A stretch of 64,000 nucleotides of DNA from Nodosilinea sp. WJT8-NPBG4 (GTDB taxonomy: Bacteria > Cyanobacteriota > Cyanobacteriia > Phormidesmidales > Phormidesmidaceae): positions 1 to 64,000 of the forward strand of contig JAHHHQ010000058.1 in assembly GCA_019359285.1 (NCBI GenBank). Reading direction: 5' to 3'. The notes beneath the pieces were generated by a model. That model saw only the letters and a program-made list of their open reading frames with translations. It ran no database searches and was not told where the DNA came from. Both the position numbers and the translations under genes were made by a program. Position 1 is the first letter of the stretch, and each line of letters starts with the position of its first letter. Of the stretch, positions 56,042-64,000 are shown one piece after another.

Positions 56042-56325
56042 TGCAGTGATGGGGTGAATTGGTTGAAGGATGCGTTGGCGAAGCCTTTCAATAGGGAATC
56101 GCAACCCTCGACCAAGCCGACGGTAACAGCACAAGGCAGAGCAGAAGCAAACCCGGTCAGGTGTCCACGCCTGCACCATTCACCTATCGACTTAGCCGGG
56201 TACTCCCCCCCCACCCCTCGCCACATTTTCTTAGGAGAGCCGCAAAATTTTTGTGGATTTTCAGTTTTTTCTTGGCTTTGACCTTGGCCTGATTGCCCTG
56301 CCTCTTCTTGGCATTCACATGCTTG

Positions 56326-56397
56326 ACGCAACAAAAAGGAACAATATACAGTCAAAAACTAACGCAACAGAAGGGAACAATATACAGGCAAAGACTA
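56326..56397. repeat. Two tandem 36-bp repeats upstream of the coiled-coil gene
   Basis: ACGCAACAAAAAGGAACAAT with ATACAGTCAAAAACTA at 56326, and ACGCAACAGAAGGGAACAAT with ATACAGGCAAAGACTA at 56362, differing at four positions. They end 7 bp before an ATG at 56405. They look like iterons or paired operator sites. Confidence 0.75.
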
Positions 56398-56404
56398 ACG
56401 TACT

Positions 56405-56767
56405 ATGTTACCAGCCGTTTTCAGCATGAGTGAAGTTGAAGGTTCTAATTTAGATTTTTCGATGGAAGACTACGAAAAACAAATAATTGAATTTCGCCAA
56501 CGAATAATGGAAATTCGCCGACAAATTGGAGAATGCAGAAAAATTGCTAAAGAAAGAAGAGGAGATCTGCAAGCTACTCTTGAACGTTTAGATCAAGAGA
56601 GCTGGAAGCAAGAACAGGCGACAAACGAACGCGAAATAGCAAAAGCAAAGAATGAAATATCAAGTCACAAGTGCGGGCTGGCCTATATAGAAGGTTTTAC
56701 AGCAGGTTTTCAAACTGAAGTATTAGAACTTTTGCCCGAGTTCTTTGACTCATTTAACGCAAAATGA
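56405..56767 (+). CDS. Small coiled-coil protein within the prophage remnant
   Basis: 120 residues (or 113 from ATG 56426). After a short start, KQIIEFRQRIMEIRRQIGEC...KERRGDLQATLERLDQESWK and REIAKAKNEISSHKCGLAYI form a long coiled coil, ending EVLELLPEFFDSFNAK. The gene is AT-rich with codon use unlike the core genes, so probably acquired. It lies between terminase fragments and directly after two 36-bp repeats. Unknown family; a phage-encoded accessory or immunity protein is possible but unproven. Confidence 0.65.
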   Translation: MLPAVFSMSEVEGSNLDFSMEDYEKQIIEFRQRIMEIRRQIGECRKIAKERRGDLQATLERLDQESWKQEQATNEREIAKAKNEISSHKCGLAYIEGFTAGFQTEVLELLPEFFDSFNAK

Positions 56768-56880
56768 CAGAAAAAATAAGCTTCAAAGATAATTAAGGCA
56801 AAGGATATGTTACATAACGGAGTAATGCTTATAAGGCAGTCTCAATAAGAGTGGAGAATTGAAAAAATGCCAATTGAATC

Positions 56881-57229
56881 GTGCCTCAAACCATAGAACT
56901 ACGCCCCCAACCTGGCCCCCAGACATTAGCACTCGCCAGCTCCGCCGACTTCGTGATCTTCGGCGGCGGTGCAGGCGGCGGCAAAAGCTGGACAATCTTA
57001 CTCGAAGCGCTGCGGCACATCAAAAACCCGGCATTCAATGCCACATTCTTTAGGCGCTCCTACCCCATGATCAAGAACCCAGGGGGCCTATGGGACGCCA
57101 GCTAGCGGTGTTCCCCCTAGCTGGCGGTATTCCGCAAGTAAGCTCCTTAAAGTGGACGTTTCCGAGCGGTGCCTATGCTGTGATGCGGCACCTCAAGAAC
57201 GATGCGGCGGCTCTGGAATGGCAGGGACT
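56881..57229 (+). pseudogene. Phage terminase large subunit, N-terminal remnant with frameshift
   Basis: From GTG 56881: a Walker A motif DFVIFGGGAGGGKSWTILLE, then NATFFRRSYPMIKNPGGLWD, stopping at 57105. In another frame the homology continues: VFPLAGGIPQVSSLKWTFPS, AYAVMRHLKNDAAALEWQGL, to a stop at 57229. Order and motifs match large terminase subunits (packaging ATPase) of tailed phages, of which about 110 residues remain from the usual 450-550. Not functional. Confidence 0.75.
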
Positions 57230-57315
57230 GTAGATGCCCCGACTTCCTTAAGAAGGGGGTTGGGGATCAATCTTAATTAAGGGCGAAGGAGTCTTTCCTT
57301 TACAGATCTCCTACG

Positions 57316-58344
57316 TTAGACCATTTTCCAAGTCATCGCTTCCCCGGCCCGCAACGGCACCAGTCCATCATCGACAAAAGGCAACTCATCGGGAATGCGC
57401 CAGGTCGTTTTGTTCAGGGTAATGCGATCGCTATTCCTTGGCAGCTGATAAAAGTCTGGCCCATAAAAGCTAGCGAACGCCTCTAGTTTTTCGAGGGCAT
57501 CAACACTCTCAAACGCCTCTGCATACAATTCCATAGCGTGCAACGCCGAAAAACACCCTGCACAACCACAGGCACTTTCTTTGCCATTGCGGGGATGAGG
57601 GGCGCTATCGGTGCCCAGAAAAAACTTAGAATTGCCCGAGGTAGCCGCCTGCAAAAGCGCCTGCCGGTGGGTTTCGCGCTTCAAAATGGGCAGGCAGTAG
57701 TAATGGGGACGCAGGCCCCCTTGAAACAGACTATTACGGTTAAACAAGAGATGTTGGGGGGTGATTGTGGCCGCGATATTGTCCGTCGCTAAGACAAATT
57801 CCACCGCTTCTGAGGTGGTAATGTGCTCCAGCACCACGCGCAATTGAGGAAATCGCTGTTTCAAAGAAATCAAGTGTTTCTCAATAAACACCTTCTCGCG
57901 ATCGAACATATCAACCGCTGAGTCGGTCACCTCCCCATGGAGCAGTAGCGGCATGTTGACCTGCTGCATCGCCTCAAAGACGCGATCGCAACGGCTGATC
58001 TCCGTAACGCCAGCATCTGAGTTGGTTGTCGCCCCTGCAGGGTAATACTTCACCGCTTTGACAAACTGAGCCGCCTTGGCCGCCATGATCTCTTCGGGGC
58101 GAGTGTTGTCGGTGAGGTAGAGGGTCATCAGCGGCTCAAACTGCTGGCCCGCCGGCACCGCCGCCAGAATGCGATCGCGGTAAGCCGCTGCCTCATCTAC
58201 CGTGCGAACTGGGGGCTTCAGATTGGGCATCACGATCGCCCGAGCAAACTGCCGCACCGTGTGGGGCAAAACCGCCTTCAGCGCCGCGCCGTCGCGCAGA
58301 TGCAGGTGCCAGTCGTCGGGTCGAGTCAGTGTCAGCGTTTCCAT
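57316..58344 (-). CDS. pyrC: Dihydroorotase
   Basis: 342 residues from ATG 58342-58344 (an ATG at 58362 adds six). [20 protein letters not shown] has the metal-binding Hx[21 protein letters not shown] includes the Lys that is carboxylated; [10 protein letters not shown] and [14 protein letters not shown] supply further His ligands; [20 protein letters not shown] is the catalytic Asp block. This is the class II (E. coli-type, 348 aa) enzyme that closes carbamoyl-aspartate to dihydroorotate in pyrimidine synthesis. Intact core gene. Confidence 0.96.
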   Translation of the reverse strand: METLTLTRPDDWHLHLRDGAALKAVLPHTVRQFARAIVMPNLKPPVRTVDEAAAYRDRILAAVPAGQQFEPLMTLYLTDNTRPEEIMAAKAAQFVKAVKYYPAGATTNSDAGVTEISRCDRVFEAMQQVNMPLLLHGEVTDSAVDMFDREKVFIEKHLISLKQRFPQLRVVLEHITTSEAVEFVLATDNIAATITPQHLLFNRNSLFQGGLRPHYYCLPILKRETHRQALLQAATSGNSKFFLGTDSAPHPRNGKESACGCAGCFSALHAMELYAEAFESVDALEKLEAFASFYGPDFYQLPRNSDRITLNKTTWRIPDELPFVDDGLVPLRAGEAMTWKMV

Positions 58345-58390
58345 GGTTTTATCATATTGCAAACGTCCATTAGCTTAAGCCAGGTTCGAC

Positions 58391-58419
58391 GTAGGGGCAT
58401 TGCAGTGCAATGCCCCTAC
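58391..58419. repeat. Perfect palindromic repeat GTAGGGGCATTGCA...
   Basis: GTAGGGGCATTGCA-G-TGCAATGCCCCTAC, 14-bp perfect arms, between pyrC and the Hsp70-like gene. Same family as 16050, 18911 and 51326. Confidence 0.85.
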
Positions 58420-58445
58420 CAGAGGATTCCGCCTGCCAAAGGGTC

Positions 58446-60032
58446 CTAACTCAGCCGCACCACAGCTTCGTTATCTAGCAGCGTATTGCCGGTGAGAATG
58501 TCTTCCACTGTGATCATCAGCAGCCGATCGCGATCGACCCGAAACAGCACCCGCACCCGATCGCTGCCCGGAAACCCCGGCGGGTTGAGCTGAGCAATCG
58601 TGCGTGCCCCCTCGCGATCGTTCAGCGGCTGCACTGAGGGGGCATCACCGCTGAGCTGGCGCGTCACCAGACGACCATTCTCGAAGTAAACCTCCGTTTG
58701 GGTGCTGGCGGCCCCCAGCTCGCCCACAATCAGCTCAATGCTGGGCTGCTTTTCCATTGAGGCTCCCAGCGTAATTTCGACCGGGGCAGACATGGGGTAG
58801 GGCTGTCCCTGATTAAGAATGGGGTGCCAACTGTGGCGATTGTTGCGCCGATCCCAGTAGCGAATGCCGTAGCTGTGGTAGAGAAAATCTTCGACGGCAA
58901 GCCCTTGGGCAATTTGCAGGGCTCCCTGGGCCACGGCCTCAAAGGGGCGATCGCACCTCACCCGCTCCGCCCCAAACCGCTCTGTTACCCACCGCTGTAC
59001 TGCTGGAATCTGAGCCGTGCCCCCTACCAGCAGCACCGCATCGATCGCATCCGAGTCGATGCCCTGGCGCTGCCCCTGCTGAAGCACCTGGGTCAGCCCC
59101 TTCTCCAACCGCTCAAAGAACTGGTTCTGGGCGAGAATCTCCTCGAACTGGTCGCGGGTGAGAGCCAGGTCGTAGGTGTCAAAGGTCTCGTCGTCAAAGT
59201 AGGCTTCTGCCGCCTCGGTATGCTCCGAAAGCGCGATCTTGAGCCGCTCTGCCAGCCGCTGCACCACTGCCCCCCCCGAAATGCCCTGGGTTTGAAAGTA
59301 ATCCACGAGCCACTGGTCAATGTCGGCCCCACCCAGGTTTTCGCCCGCCTTGGCCAGCACTCGCGCCACCTCCGGCTTTTGAGCGCTGGTTTGCTCTGCC
59401 CCCTGGCCCCGCCACTTGAGCAAAAACCCTACCGGCTTTTGGGCGGGGGCCACCAGCCGCACCAGAGACCAATCCAGCGTGCCGCCGCCAAAATCGAACA
59501 CCAGCAGGGTTTGCTCCCCCGTCAGCCCATAGCCCAGCGCGGCGGCGGTGGGTTCGTCGAGCAGCCGCACTTCTTTAAAATCCAGTGCGGTTGCCACATC
59601 CCCTAGCCACAGGCGGTAGGCCTCGAAGCTATCGACGGGCACCGTCAGCACCAAGCTGTCGTCTTCCCCAGCTACGGCGCGCACTTGGGTCAAGAGCGAT
59701 CGCAAAAACCATTCCCCTAGCTGCTCAAAGGAGAGCGATTCCCCATCGATATCGGGCAGAAACCCTTGTAGCGGCGTACCAATGCCGCGCTTGATATTGG
59801 CAAAAAATCGAGGATCGGTCGGGATGTCGAGGCCGCGATCGCGCACCGCCTGCCCTACCACCACTCCATCGGCCTGGGGCTTTTCCACATAGACCAAACT
59901 GGGCACCAGCGGCGGTACCGTGGCCAGGCTCAAGCTCAGCCCCGGTAACGCCACCGTCTCTGGACTTTCCGAGACTGGGTTCCAGCGAGCAATGACGGTG
60001 TTGCTGGTGCCAAAATCAACCGCTATAGCCAT
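58446..60032 (-). CDS. Hsp70/DnaK-family protein, non-canonical
   Basis: 528 residues, shorter than DnaK (about 635). Nucleotide-binding motifs: AIAVDFGTSNTVIARWN (phosphate 1), RLLDEPTAAALGYGL, LLVFDFGGGTLDWSLVRLV (phosphate 2), DAVLLVGGTAQIPAVQRWV (adenosine). A reduced substrate-binding-like beta region follows and the helical lid is absent. This type is widespread in cyanobacteria beside true DnaKs and may be a specialised chaperone. Starts at ATG 60032. Not in an operon with dnaJ or grpE. Confidence 0.88.
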   Translation of the reverse strand: MAIAVDFGTSNTVIARWNPVSESPETVALPGLSLSLATVPPLVPSLVYVEKPQADGVVVGQAVRDRGLDIPTDPRFFANIKRGIGTPLQGFLPDIDGESLSFEQLGEWFLRSLLTQVRAVAGEDDSLVLTVPVDSFEAYRLWLGDVATALDFKEVRLLDEPTAAALGYGLTGEQTLLVFDFGGGTLDWSLVRLVAPAQKPVGFLLKWRGQGAEQTSAQKPEVARVLAKAGENLGGADIDQWLVDYFQTQGISGGAVVQRLAERLKIALSEHTEAAEAYFDDETFDTYDLALTRDQFEEILAQNQFFERLEKGLTQVLQQGQRQGIDSDAIDAVLLVGGTAQIPAVQRWVTERFGAERVRCDRPFEAVAQGALQIAQGLAVEDFLYHSYGIRYWDRRNNRHSWHPILNQGQPYPMSAPVEITLGASMEKQPSIELIVGELGAASTQTEVYFENGRLVTRQLSGDAPSVQPLNDREGARTIAQLNPPGFPGSDRVRVLFRVDRDRLLMITVEDILTGNTLLDNEAVVRLS

Positions 60033-60243
60033 GGTTTTAGAAAAAACAACACGGTGCTACTCATCCTACCGGGAGTGGGTGTCGCTCGGTGCAGTGCAGC
60101 CAGCTCAAGGCTCCTTTGCCCGACGTTAGCAACAGCATGGCGACAGTCATAGTTGCAAGCTCACTCAGCAAGCGTTCTACTAGAAAGGCCTACCCCTGGG
60201 GTTAGCATTCTGCCACCCCAAACCAAAAGCCAACCTCTCAAAT

Positions 60244-60852
60244 ATGTCTGATTCTGATTCCTCCCTGTCAAAAACTTCAGCCTTGGCACCCTGGCGCAGC
60301 GCCTTAGCTCGCGCTCTGCACCGCAACCGTAGCCGCCCCTACAGTCGCTATTTTCAGCTCGCCACTATCACCCCCGAGGGCCGACCTGCCAACCGCACCG
60401 TTGTGTTTCGCGGCTGGTTGCCCGACAGCAACACTCTCACCCTAGTCACTGACCAGCGCAGCGCTAAGGTTGCCGATATCGCCGCTCACCCTTGGGCCGA
60501 AGCCTGCTGGTACTTCACCGACACCCGTGAGCAGTTTCGCCTGGCGGGCTCTATTCAGGTAGTGACTGCTGAGGCCGATCCCGCTCTATTCCAGGCTCGA
60601 CAGAATTCTTGGGAAGCCCTCTCCGACAACGCCCGCCAGCAATTCTACTGGCCCCACCCGGCCCAGCACCGCACCGCCGAGGCCGACTTTTCGCCTAAAG
60701 AAATTCAGACAACGCCTCCCGCTGAATTTTGTCTAGTGCTGCTAAAGCCTGACCAAGTTGACCACCTAGAGCTACGCGGCGAACCTCAAAACCGCACCCT
60801 TTACGACCACCAACCCGACGGCATCTGGCAGGTTAAAGCAGTGAATCCTTAG
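60244..60852 (+). CDS. PPOX-type FMN-binding flavoprotein (Alr4036 family)
   Basis: 202 residues. APWRSALARALHRNRSRPYS, then YFQLATITPEGRPANRTVVF, LTLVTDQRSAKVADIAAHPW, and AEACWYFTDTREQFRLAGSI match the pyridoxamine-phosphate-oxidase-like Alr4036 domain, with WPHPAQHRTAEA near the C-terminus. It probably binds FMN; whether it oxidises pyridoxamine phosphate is unclear, since true PdxH residues at the C-terminus (RxPxR-type) are absent. Single gene. Confidence 0.9.
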   Translation: MSDSDSSLSKTSALAPWRSALARALHRNRSRPYSRYFQLATITPEGRPANRTVVFRGWLPDSNTLTLVTDQRSAKVADIAAHPWAEACWYFTDTREQFRLAGSIQVVTAEADPALFQARQNSWEALSDNARQQFYWPHPAQHRTAEADFSPKEIQTTPPAEFCLVLLKPDQVDHLELRGEPQNRTLYDHQPDGIWQVKAVNP

Positions 60853-60959
60853 CCTCATCATGCTTAACTGGCGCTTTGAAACATATCCGCAACACAGAAA
60901 ATTTGCGCCGATGGAGGGACGTTAGACTGTGATACAAAGAATAATTCTGGGCCAGCGAG

Positions 60960-61208
60960 ATGGATATTCAACTGAAGAAGTGGGGCAATAGCCTCGGTTT
61001 GCAAATTCCCCATCGCCTGGCAGAAAGCTTTGGGTGGGATGAAAACTCCACAGTGGAGATTTTAGAAGTAGATGGGGCACTGGTGATTCGCAAAAAGGCG
61101 GCGCTGACCTTAAATGAATTGTTAGCCAGTATTCCTGCTGATTTTCAATACCCCAATGATGTTCACGATTTTACCGATGGTCTTGCCCAAGGGCAAGAGC
61201 TTCTTTAA
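60960..61208 (+). CDS. mazE: MazE-type antitoxin, AbrB fold
   Basis: 82 residues. MDIQLKKWGNSLGLQIPHRL is the AbrB/MazE hairpin (KWGNSxGxxIP), followed by STVEILEVDGALVIRKK and a C-terminal acidic tail (PNDVHDFTDGLAQGQELL) for toxin binding. The mazF-like toxin starts 15 bp downstream. It should repress the pair's promoter together with the toxin. Confidence 0.93.
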   Translation: MDIQLKKWGNSLGLQIPHRLAESFGWDENSTVEILEVDGALVIRKKAALTLNELLASIPADFQYPNDVHDFTDGLAQGQELL

Positions 61209-61223
61209 CCAAGGAAAACAGTG

Positions 61224-61565
61224 ATGGAGCTTCGCCGAGGTGAGGTGATTCGCGTAAATTTGAACCCCACCCAAGGCCGGGAACAAATGGGAGACGCCCG
61301 CCCGTGCTTGGTGTTAAGCCAGACAGTGTTTAATGCTTCTAGGGGCGGCATTGTCATTGTCTCGCCGATTACTAGCACCGTGAAGCCGGAGATTAAGACC
61401 CTAATTCTGATACCAGCCGGGTTTAAGGTCAGCGGCTCTGTAATTGCGGAACAGGTGCGTACATTAGATCTGAGTCAGCGCTGGTGGCGAAGTACCGAAG
61501 ACTGTTTGCCGTCTTCGGTGGTTGATCAAGTGGTGGCAACCCTAAACCTAATAATTGGTGGATAG
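61224..61565 (+). CDS. mazF: MazF/PemK-type endoribonuclease toxin
   Basis: 113 residues from ATG 61224 (GTG 61221 also possible), with AAGGA 8 nt upstream. MELRRGEVIRVNLNPTQGRE, RPCLVLSQTVFN, GIVIVSPITSTV and SGSVIAEQVRTLDLSQRWWR are the MazF fold with the conserved Arg, Thr and QxRxLD. It cuts single-stranded RNA at specific short sites. Complete pair with the upstream mazE. Confidence 0.94.
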   Translation: MELRRGEVIRVNLNPTQGREQMGDARPCLVLSQTVFNASRGGIVIVSPITSTVKPEIKTLILIPAGFKVSGSVIAEQVRTLDLSQRWWRSTEDCLPSSVVDQVVATLNLIIGG

Positions 61566-61641
61566 TCTCATCCCCTAGCTAGCTCAAGGAATATCAAAGG
61601 AGCTGGGAAGCCGTTATCGTGCTTTTTGTGGTTGCGATCGC

Positions 61642-62886
61642 TTAACTGGCTTGGCGGCTCAACCGTCGATCGAGCCATGCTAAGACTCCCAGGGCAGGCA
61701 GCACTGTCACCATTAGCCCCAGCCAAAACCCGTGGGCGATCGCATCTCCCTGATCGAGTGCCCAGCCGCCCACGGGTGGGCCGATTAGGTAGCCCACGGC
61801 CCAGCACATTGAGTTGACCGACAGGTAGACGCCGCGCAGGGGCTCAGGAGCGATCGCTGCCACCAGCGCCGAGCCAATCGGCGTATAGGCCACCATCGCC
61901 AACGCCATTACCCCTAGGGCCAGCCCGCTCCACACCAGAGGCAAGTCTCCTGTCCCCGACTGCCACACCAGGCCAAACCCCAGCCCCCACAGCACCGCCG
62001 ACACCATTAGCCCCTGGGCGGGGCGGTAGCGGTTGAGCCAGCGAGCCATAGGCAACTGGGCGATCGCCGCCAGCACCACATGGCCCGTAAACAGCAGGCT
62101 CAGCGTGCCCTCGCTGACTGCCTGCTCGCCCCCCGCAAATCGATTTAGATAGAGGGGCAGCGTGCTCTGAATCTGGGCCAGATAGCCCGTGAACAGCACG
62201 TTGACCAGGGCGTAGACCATCAGGGTCCTGTCTCTGAGGGCCTGACCCCAGCCCTGTAAGAGCGATCGCGTCCCATTTCCTGCCGGGCGCGTCTCGGCAA
62301 TGGCGGCATAGATAATGCCAAAAAACAGCAGAAACGTAACGCCATCGATGGCAAACAGCGCTCGGTAAGCTCCGGTGAGCGAGATCAGTGCCCCCCCAGC
62401 AATTACCCCTACTCCTAGACCCAGGTTGTCGGCCAGGCGCACCAGGGCGTAGGCTTCGTTGCGCTGCTCTGGGGTCGTAATGTCTGCCGCCACCGACTCC
62501 GCCGCCGGCCAGTAAAGCCCGACACCAAAGCCCATCAGCAAGTTGCCCGCCAAAAATATCCAGAAATCATTGGCCAGCACCAGCACCCCATCTGCCGCCG
62601 CCGACACCAGGGCCGACGCCAACAGCGTCGGTCGCCGCCCCACCGTCGGCGAGTCAGCCATCGACCCGCCCAAAAACCGCCCTGCCATGCCCGCCACTGA
62701 GCCCAGACCAATGCCGAGGCCCACCTGAGTGGCTGTTAGCCCCACCTGTTCAGTAAAAAAAATCGGCGCGTAGAACAGCGTAAAACCAATGCCCACCTGC
62801 GACAGCAGCCGTCCGCTCGCCAAAATCCACACCCGGTGGTCAAGATTGGGCAGCCATCCCTTGAGCCAGCGTTTTAAGAATGCCAT
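61642..62886 (-). CDS. Major facilitator superfamily exporter
   Basis: About 414 residues from ATG 62884-62886. Twelve hydrophobic segments; GRFLGGSMADSPTVGRRPTL is the MFS loop after TM2 (G-x-x-x-D), and LMGFGVGLYWPAAESVAADI resembles drug-efflux MFS proteins. AIAPEPLRGVYLSVNSMCWA with GYLIGPPVGGWAL sits in the second half. Substrate unknown. Its start overlaps the stop of a 59-aa membrane protein (TGATG), so the two form an operon. Confidence 0.88.
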   Translation of the reverse strand: MAFLKRWLKGWLPNLDHRVWILASGRLLSQVGIGFTLFYAPIFFTEQVGLTATQVGLGIGLGSVAGMAGRFLGGSMADSPTVGRRPTLLASALVSAAADGVLVLANDFWIFLAGNLLMGFGVGLYWPAAESVAADITTPEQRNEAYALVRLADNLGLGVGVIAGGALISLTGAYRALFAIDGVTFLLFFGIIYAAIAETRPAGNGTRSLLQGWGQALRDRTLMVYALVNVLFTGYLAQIQSTLPLYLNRFAGGEQAVSEGTLSLLFTGHVVLAAIAQLPMARWLNRYRPAQGLMVSAVLWGLGFGLVWQSGTGDLPLVWSGLALGVMALAMVAYTPIGSALVAAIAPEPLRGVYLSVNSMCWAVGYLIGPPVGGWALDQGDAIAHGFWLGLMVTVLPALGVLAWLDRRLSRQAS

Positions 62887-63065
62887 CATTGCAGCTGCCG
62901 GGGTCGCCGTAGGGCGTCCACCAAAGCCACTGTGCCGCCCACCATCCCCCAAACAATCCACAGGCCCAGATCGTAGCCCTTGCGCTGGGCCACCTGGGCT
63001 GCCACCAGCCCAATCACGCAGTGCAAGAACATGGGTAAATAGACCAGCGGCAACGAATCAGCCAT
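62886..63065 (-). CDS. Small membrane protein co-transcribed with the MFS exporter
   Basis: 59 residues from ATG 63063-63065 (an in-frame Met at 63083 adds six). Two hydrophobic segments, LPMFLHCVIGLVAAQVAQRK and YDLGLWIVWGMVGGTVALVD, followed by a basic tail (ALRRPRQLQ). Its TGA overlaps the ATG of the downstream MFS gene, suggesting translational coupling. Unknown function; perhaps a small subunit or assembly factor for the transporter. Confidence 0.7.
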   Translation of the reverse strand: MADSLPLVYLPMFLHCVIGLVAAQVAQRKGYDLGLWIVWGMVGGTVALVDALRRPRQLQ

Positions 63066-63208
63066 TTTGGTGCAACCCAGCAAAAAATCAGCAAACGGGC
63101 GAAAGCTGGGGCGATCGCATTACTTACCTTACACGCAGGGCTAGACCTATGCTGTGAAGGGCACTGCTCGCTGCCGCCGGATTATAGTCTGCCGAGAGAA
63201 ATATCACC

Positions 63209-64000
63209 GTGGCTACTGGACTTTTTGTGGGGCTGATCACCCTCGACTGCATCTATCGCGTCGAGCACGTACCCAGCAGCGATGAAAAACTGGTCGCTGA
63301 GGAGAGCCTGCTGGTGGCGGGCGGGCCAGCTACCAACGCCGCGATCGCCTTCGCCGCACTGGGCAACCGAGCCAGGTTGGCCGGTGCCCTGGGTCAGCAT
63401 CCCCTGACCGATCTAATTCGGGCCGACTTGGCCACCTACGGAGTTGAGATTGTGGATCTCATGCCTCAGCTGCGATCGCCACCGCCGCTTTCTACAATTC
63501 TCGTCACCGCTGCCACAGGCGATCGCGCTGTTGTCTCCCGCAATGCCGTCGAGCGACAGGCCGACCCTGCCACGGCTCTAGACTTACTCACCGATGTCGA
63601 TATTCTTCTGATCGACGGCCATCAAATGGCAAGCAGTTACAGTGTTGCGATCGCCGCCCAGTCCTCAGCTATCCCCATAGTCATCGATGCGGGTAGCTGG
63701 AAGCCTGGCTTCGACCGCGTTTTGCCTCTCGCCACCAGCGTCATTGCCGCCGCCAAATTTCAGCTGCCAAGCCAGCCCGATACCCTAGCCGCCCTCAGCG
63801 CCCTGGGCATTCCCGAAGTCGCCACCACCCACGGCCCCAGCCCCATTCACTTTTGCGATCGAGGAACCGCTGGTACCTTACCCGTTCCCCAAGTCACCGT
63901 CCAAGACACCCTAGGGGCCGGAGACATTTTCCACGGTGCCTTTTGCCACTACCGCCTGCATGCCCCCTTCCCCGACGCCCTCACCCAGGCCGCCCAGGTC
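63209..64000 (+). CDS. PfkB-family carbohydrate kinase (3' end beyond window)
   Basis: Open from GTG 63209 to the window edge, 264 codons without a stop. ATGLFVGLITLDCIYRVEHV and LLVAGGPATNAAIAFAALGN are the ribokinase/PfkB N-terminal signature (GGxxxNxAxAxAxLG). VTVQDTLGAGDIFHGAFCHY near the edge is the C-terminal DTxGAGD signature with the catalytic Asp. Substrate (ribose, fructose, adenosine or other) cannot be assigned. About 30 residues are probably missing. Divergent from the small membrane gene, with 143 bp between starts. Confidence 0.9.
   Translation, partial: MATGLFVGLITLDCIYRVEHVPSSDEKLVAEESLLVAGGPATNAAIAFAALGNRARLAGALGQHPLTDLIRADLATYGVEIVDLMPQLRSPPPLSTILVTAATGDRAVVSRNAVERQADPATALDLLTDVDILLIDGHQMASSYSVAIAAQSSAIPIVIDAGSWKPGFDRVLPLATSVIAAAKFQLPSQPDTLAALSALGIPEVATTHGPSPIHFCDRGTAGTLPVPQVTVQDTLGAGDIFHGAFCHYRLHAPFPDALTQAAQV

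Noticed and set aside
55475-56179. 234-residue minus-strand frame beside trmFO with a lysine-rich C-terminal half.
   Set aside because: The N-terminal half is the shadow of the terminase small-subunit frame. The C-terminal part (about 55475-55720) looks protein-like but has no start or family, so I left it unannotated.

Overview
The window looks like a chromosomal segment of a filamentous cyanobacterium (Leptolyngbya/Nodosilinea-like is my guess). The evidence is the very high density of the HIP1 octamer GCGATCGC, several small proteins I know only from cyanobacteria, palindromic repeats of cyanobacterial type, and a GC-rich core genome interrupted by AT-rich islands.

Left edge to 6.5 kb: an AT-rich Tn7-like transposon, read on the minus strand as tnsA, tnsB, tnsC, tnsD/tniQ and a 5' fragment of a CRISPR cas6 gene. 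It abuts glmS exactly where Tn7 inserts (attTn7): a TGT terminus lies 24 nt past the glmS stop, behind three TnsB-type repeats spaced exactly 20 bp. The far side is cut by an IS630-type transposase that leaves the window. This is best read as the remains of a CRISPR-associated transposon. tnsC is split at an A9 tract and tnsD ends early, so it is probably decaying.

6.5-21 kb: mostly core genes (glmS, a GAF-EAL phosphodiesterase, ligA, a prolyl oligopeptidase, pfkA), a vapBC toxin-antitoxin pair, a DUF559 protein set between GC-rich inverted repeats, and a protein joining an effector-associated-like domain to an FGE/C-type-lectin fold. The 3' end of that last gene has the NNC codon signature of a diversity-generating-retroelement variable region. 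No reverse transcriptase is visible here.

21-31 kb: an unknown 368-aa protein flanked by palindromes, then a minus-strand fadD-fadN-fadA-fadE cluster encoding a complete beta-oxidation route, which is uncommon in cyanobacteria. The fadD homologue has a degenerate ATP-binding motif.

31-46 kb: a 2.2-kb gene-poor stretch with a broken IS701-like transposase, hairpins and a cluster of GAGACTT motifs; then an alpha/beta hydrolase with a membrane hairpin, a KMO-like monooxygenase, a GIY-YIG protein, a 16-residue-repeat protein, a Uma2 remnant, a NACHT NTPase with a striking low-complexity repeat, AraC and dienelactone-hydrolase genes, and an MFS carrier.

46-64 kb: a large LamG-LGFP-cysteine-peptidase-like protein (frameshifted), an AraC regulator with a benE benzoate carrier, a PD-(D/E)XK protein, trmFO, a prophage remnant (terminase fragments plus a coiled-coil gene), pyrC, an Hsp70 relative, a PPOX flavoprotein, mazEF, an MFS exporter with a small membrane partner, and the start of a PfkB-family kinase that runs off the right edge.
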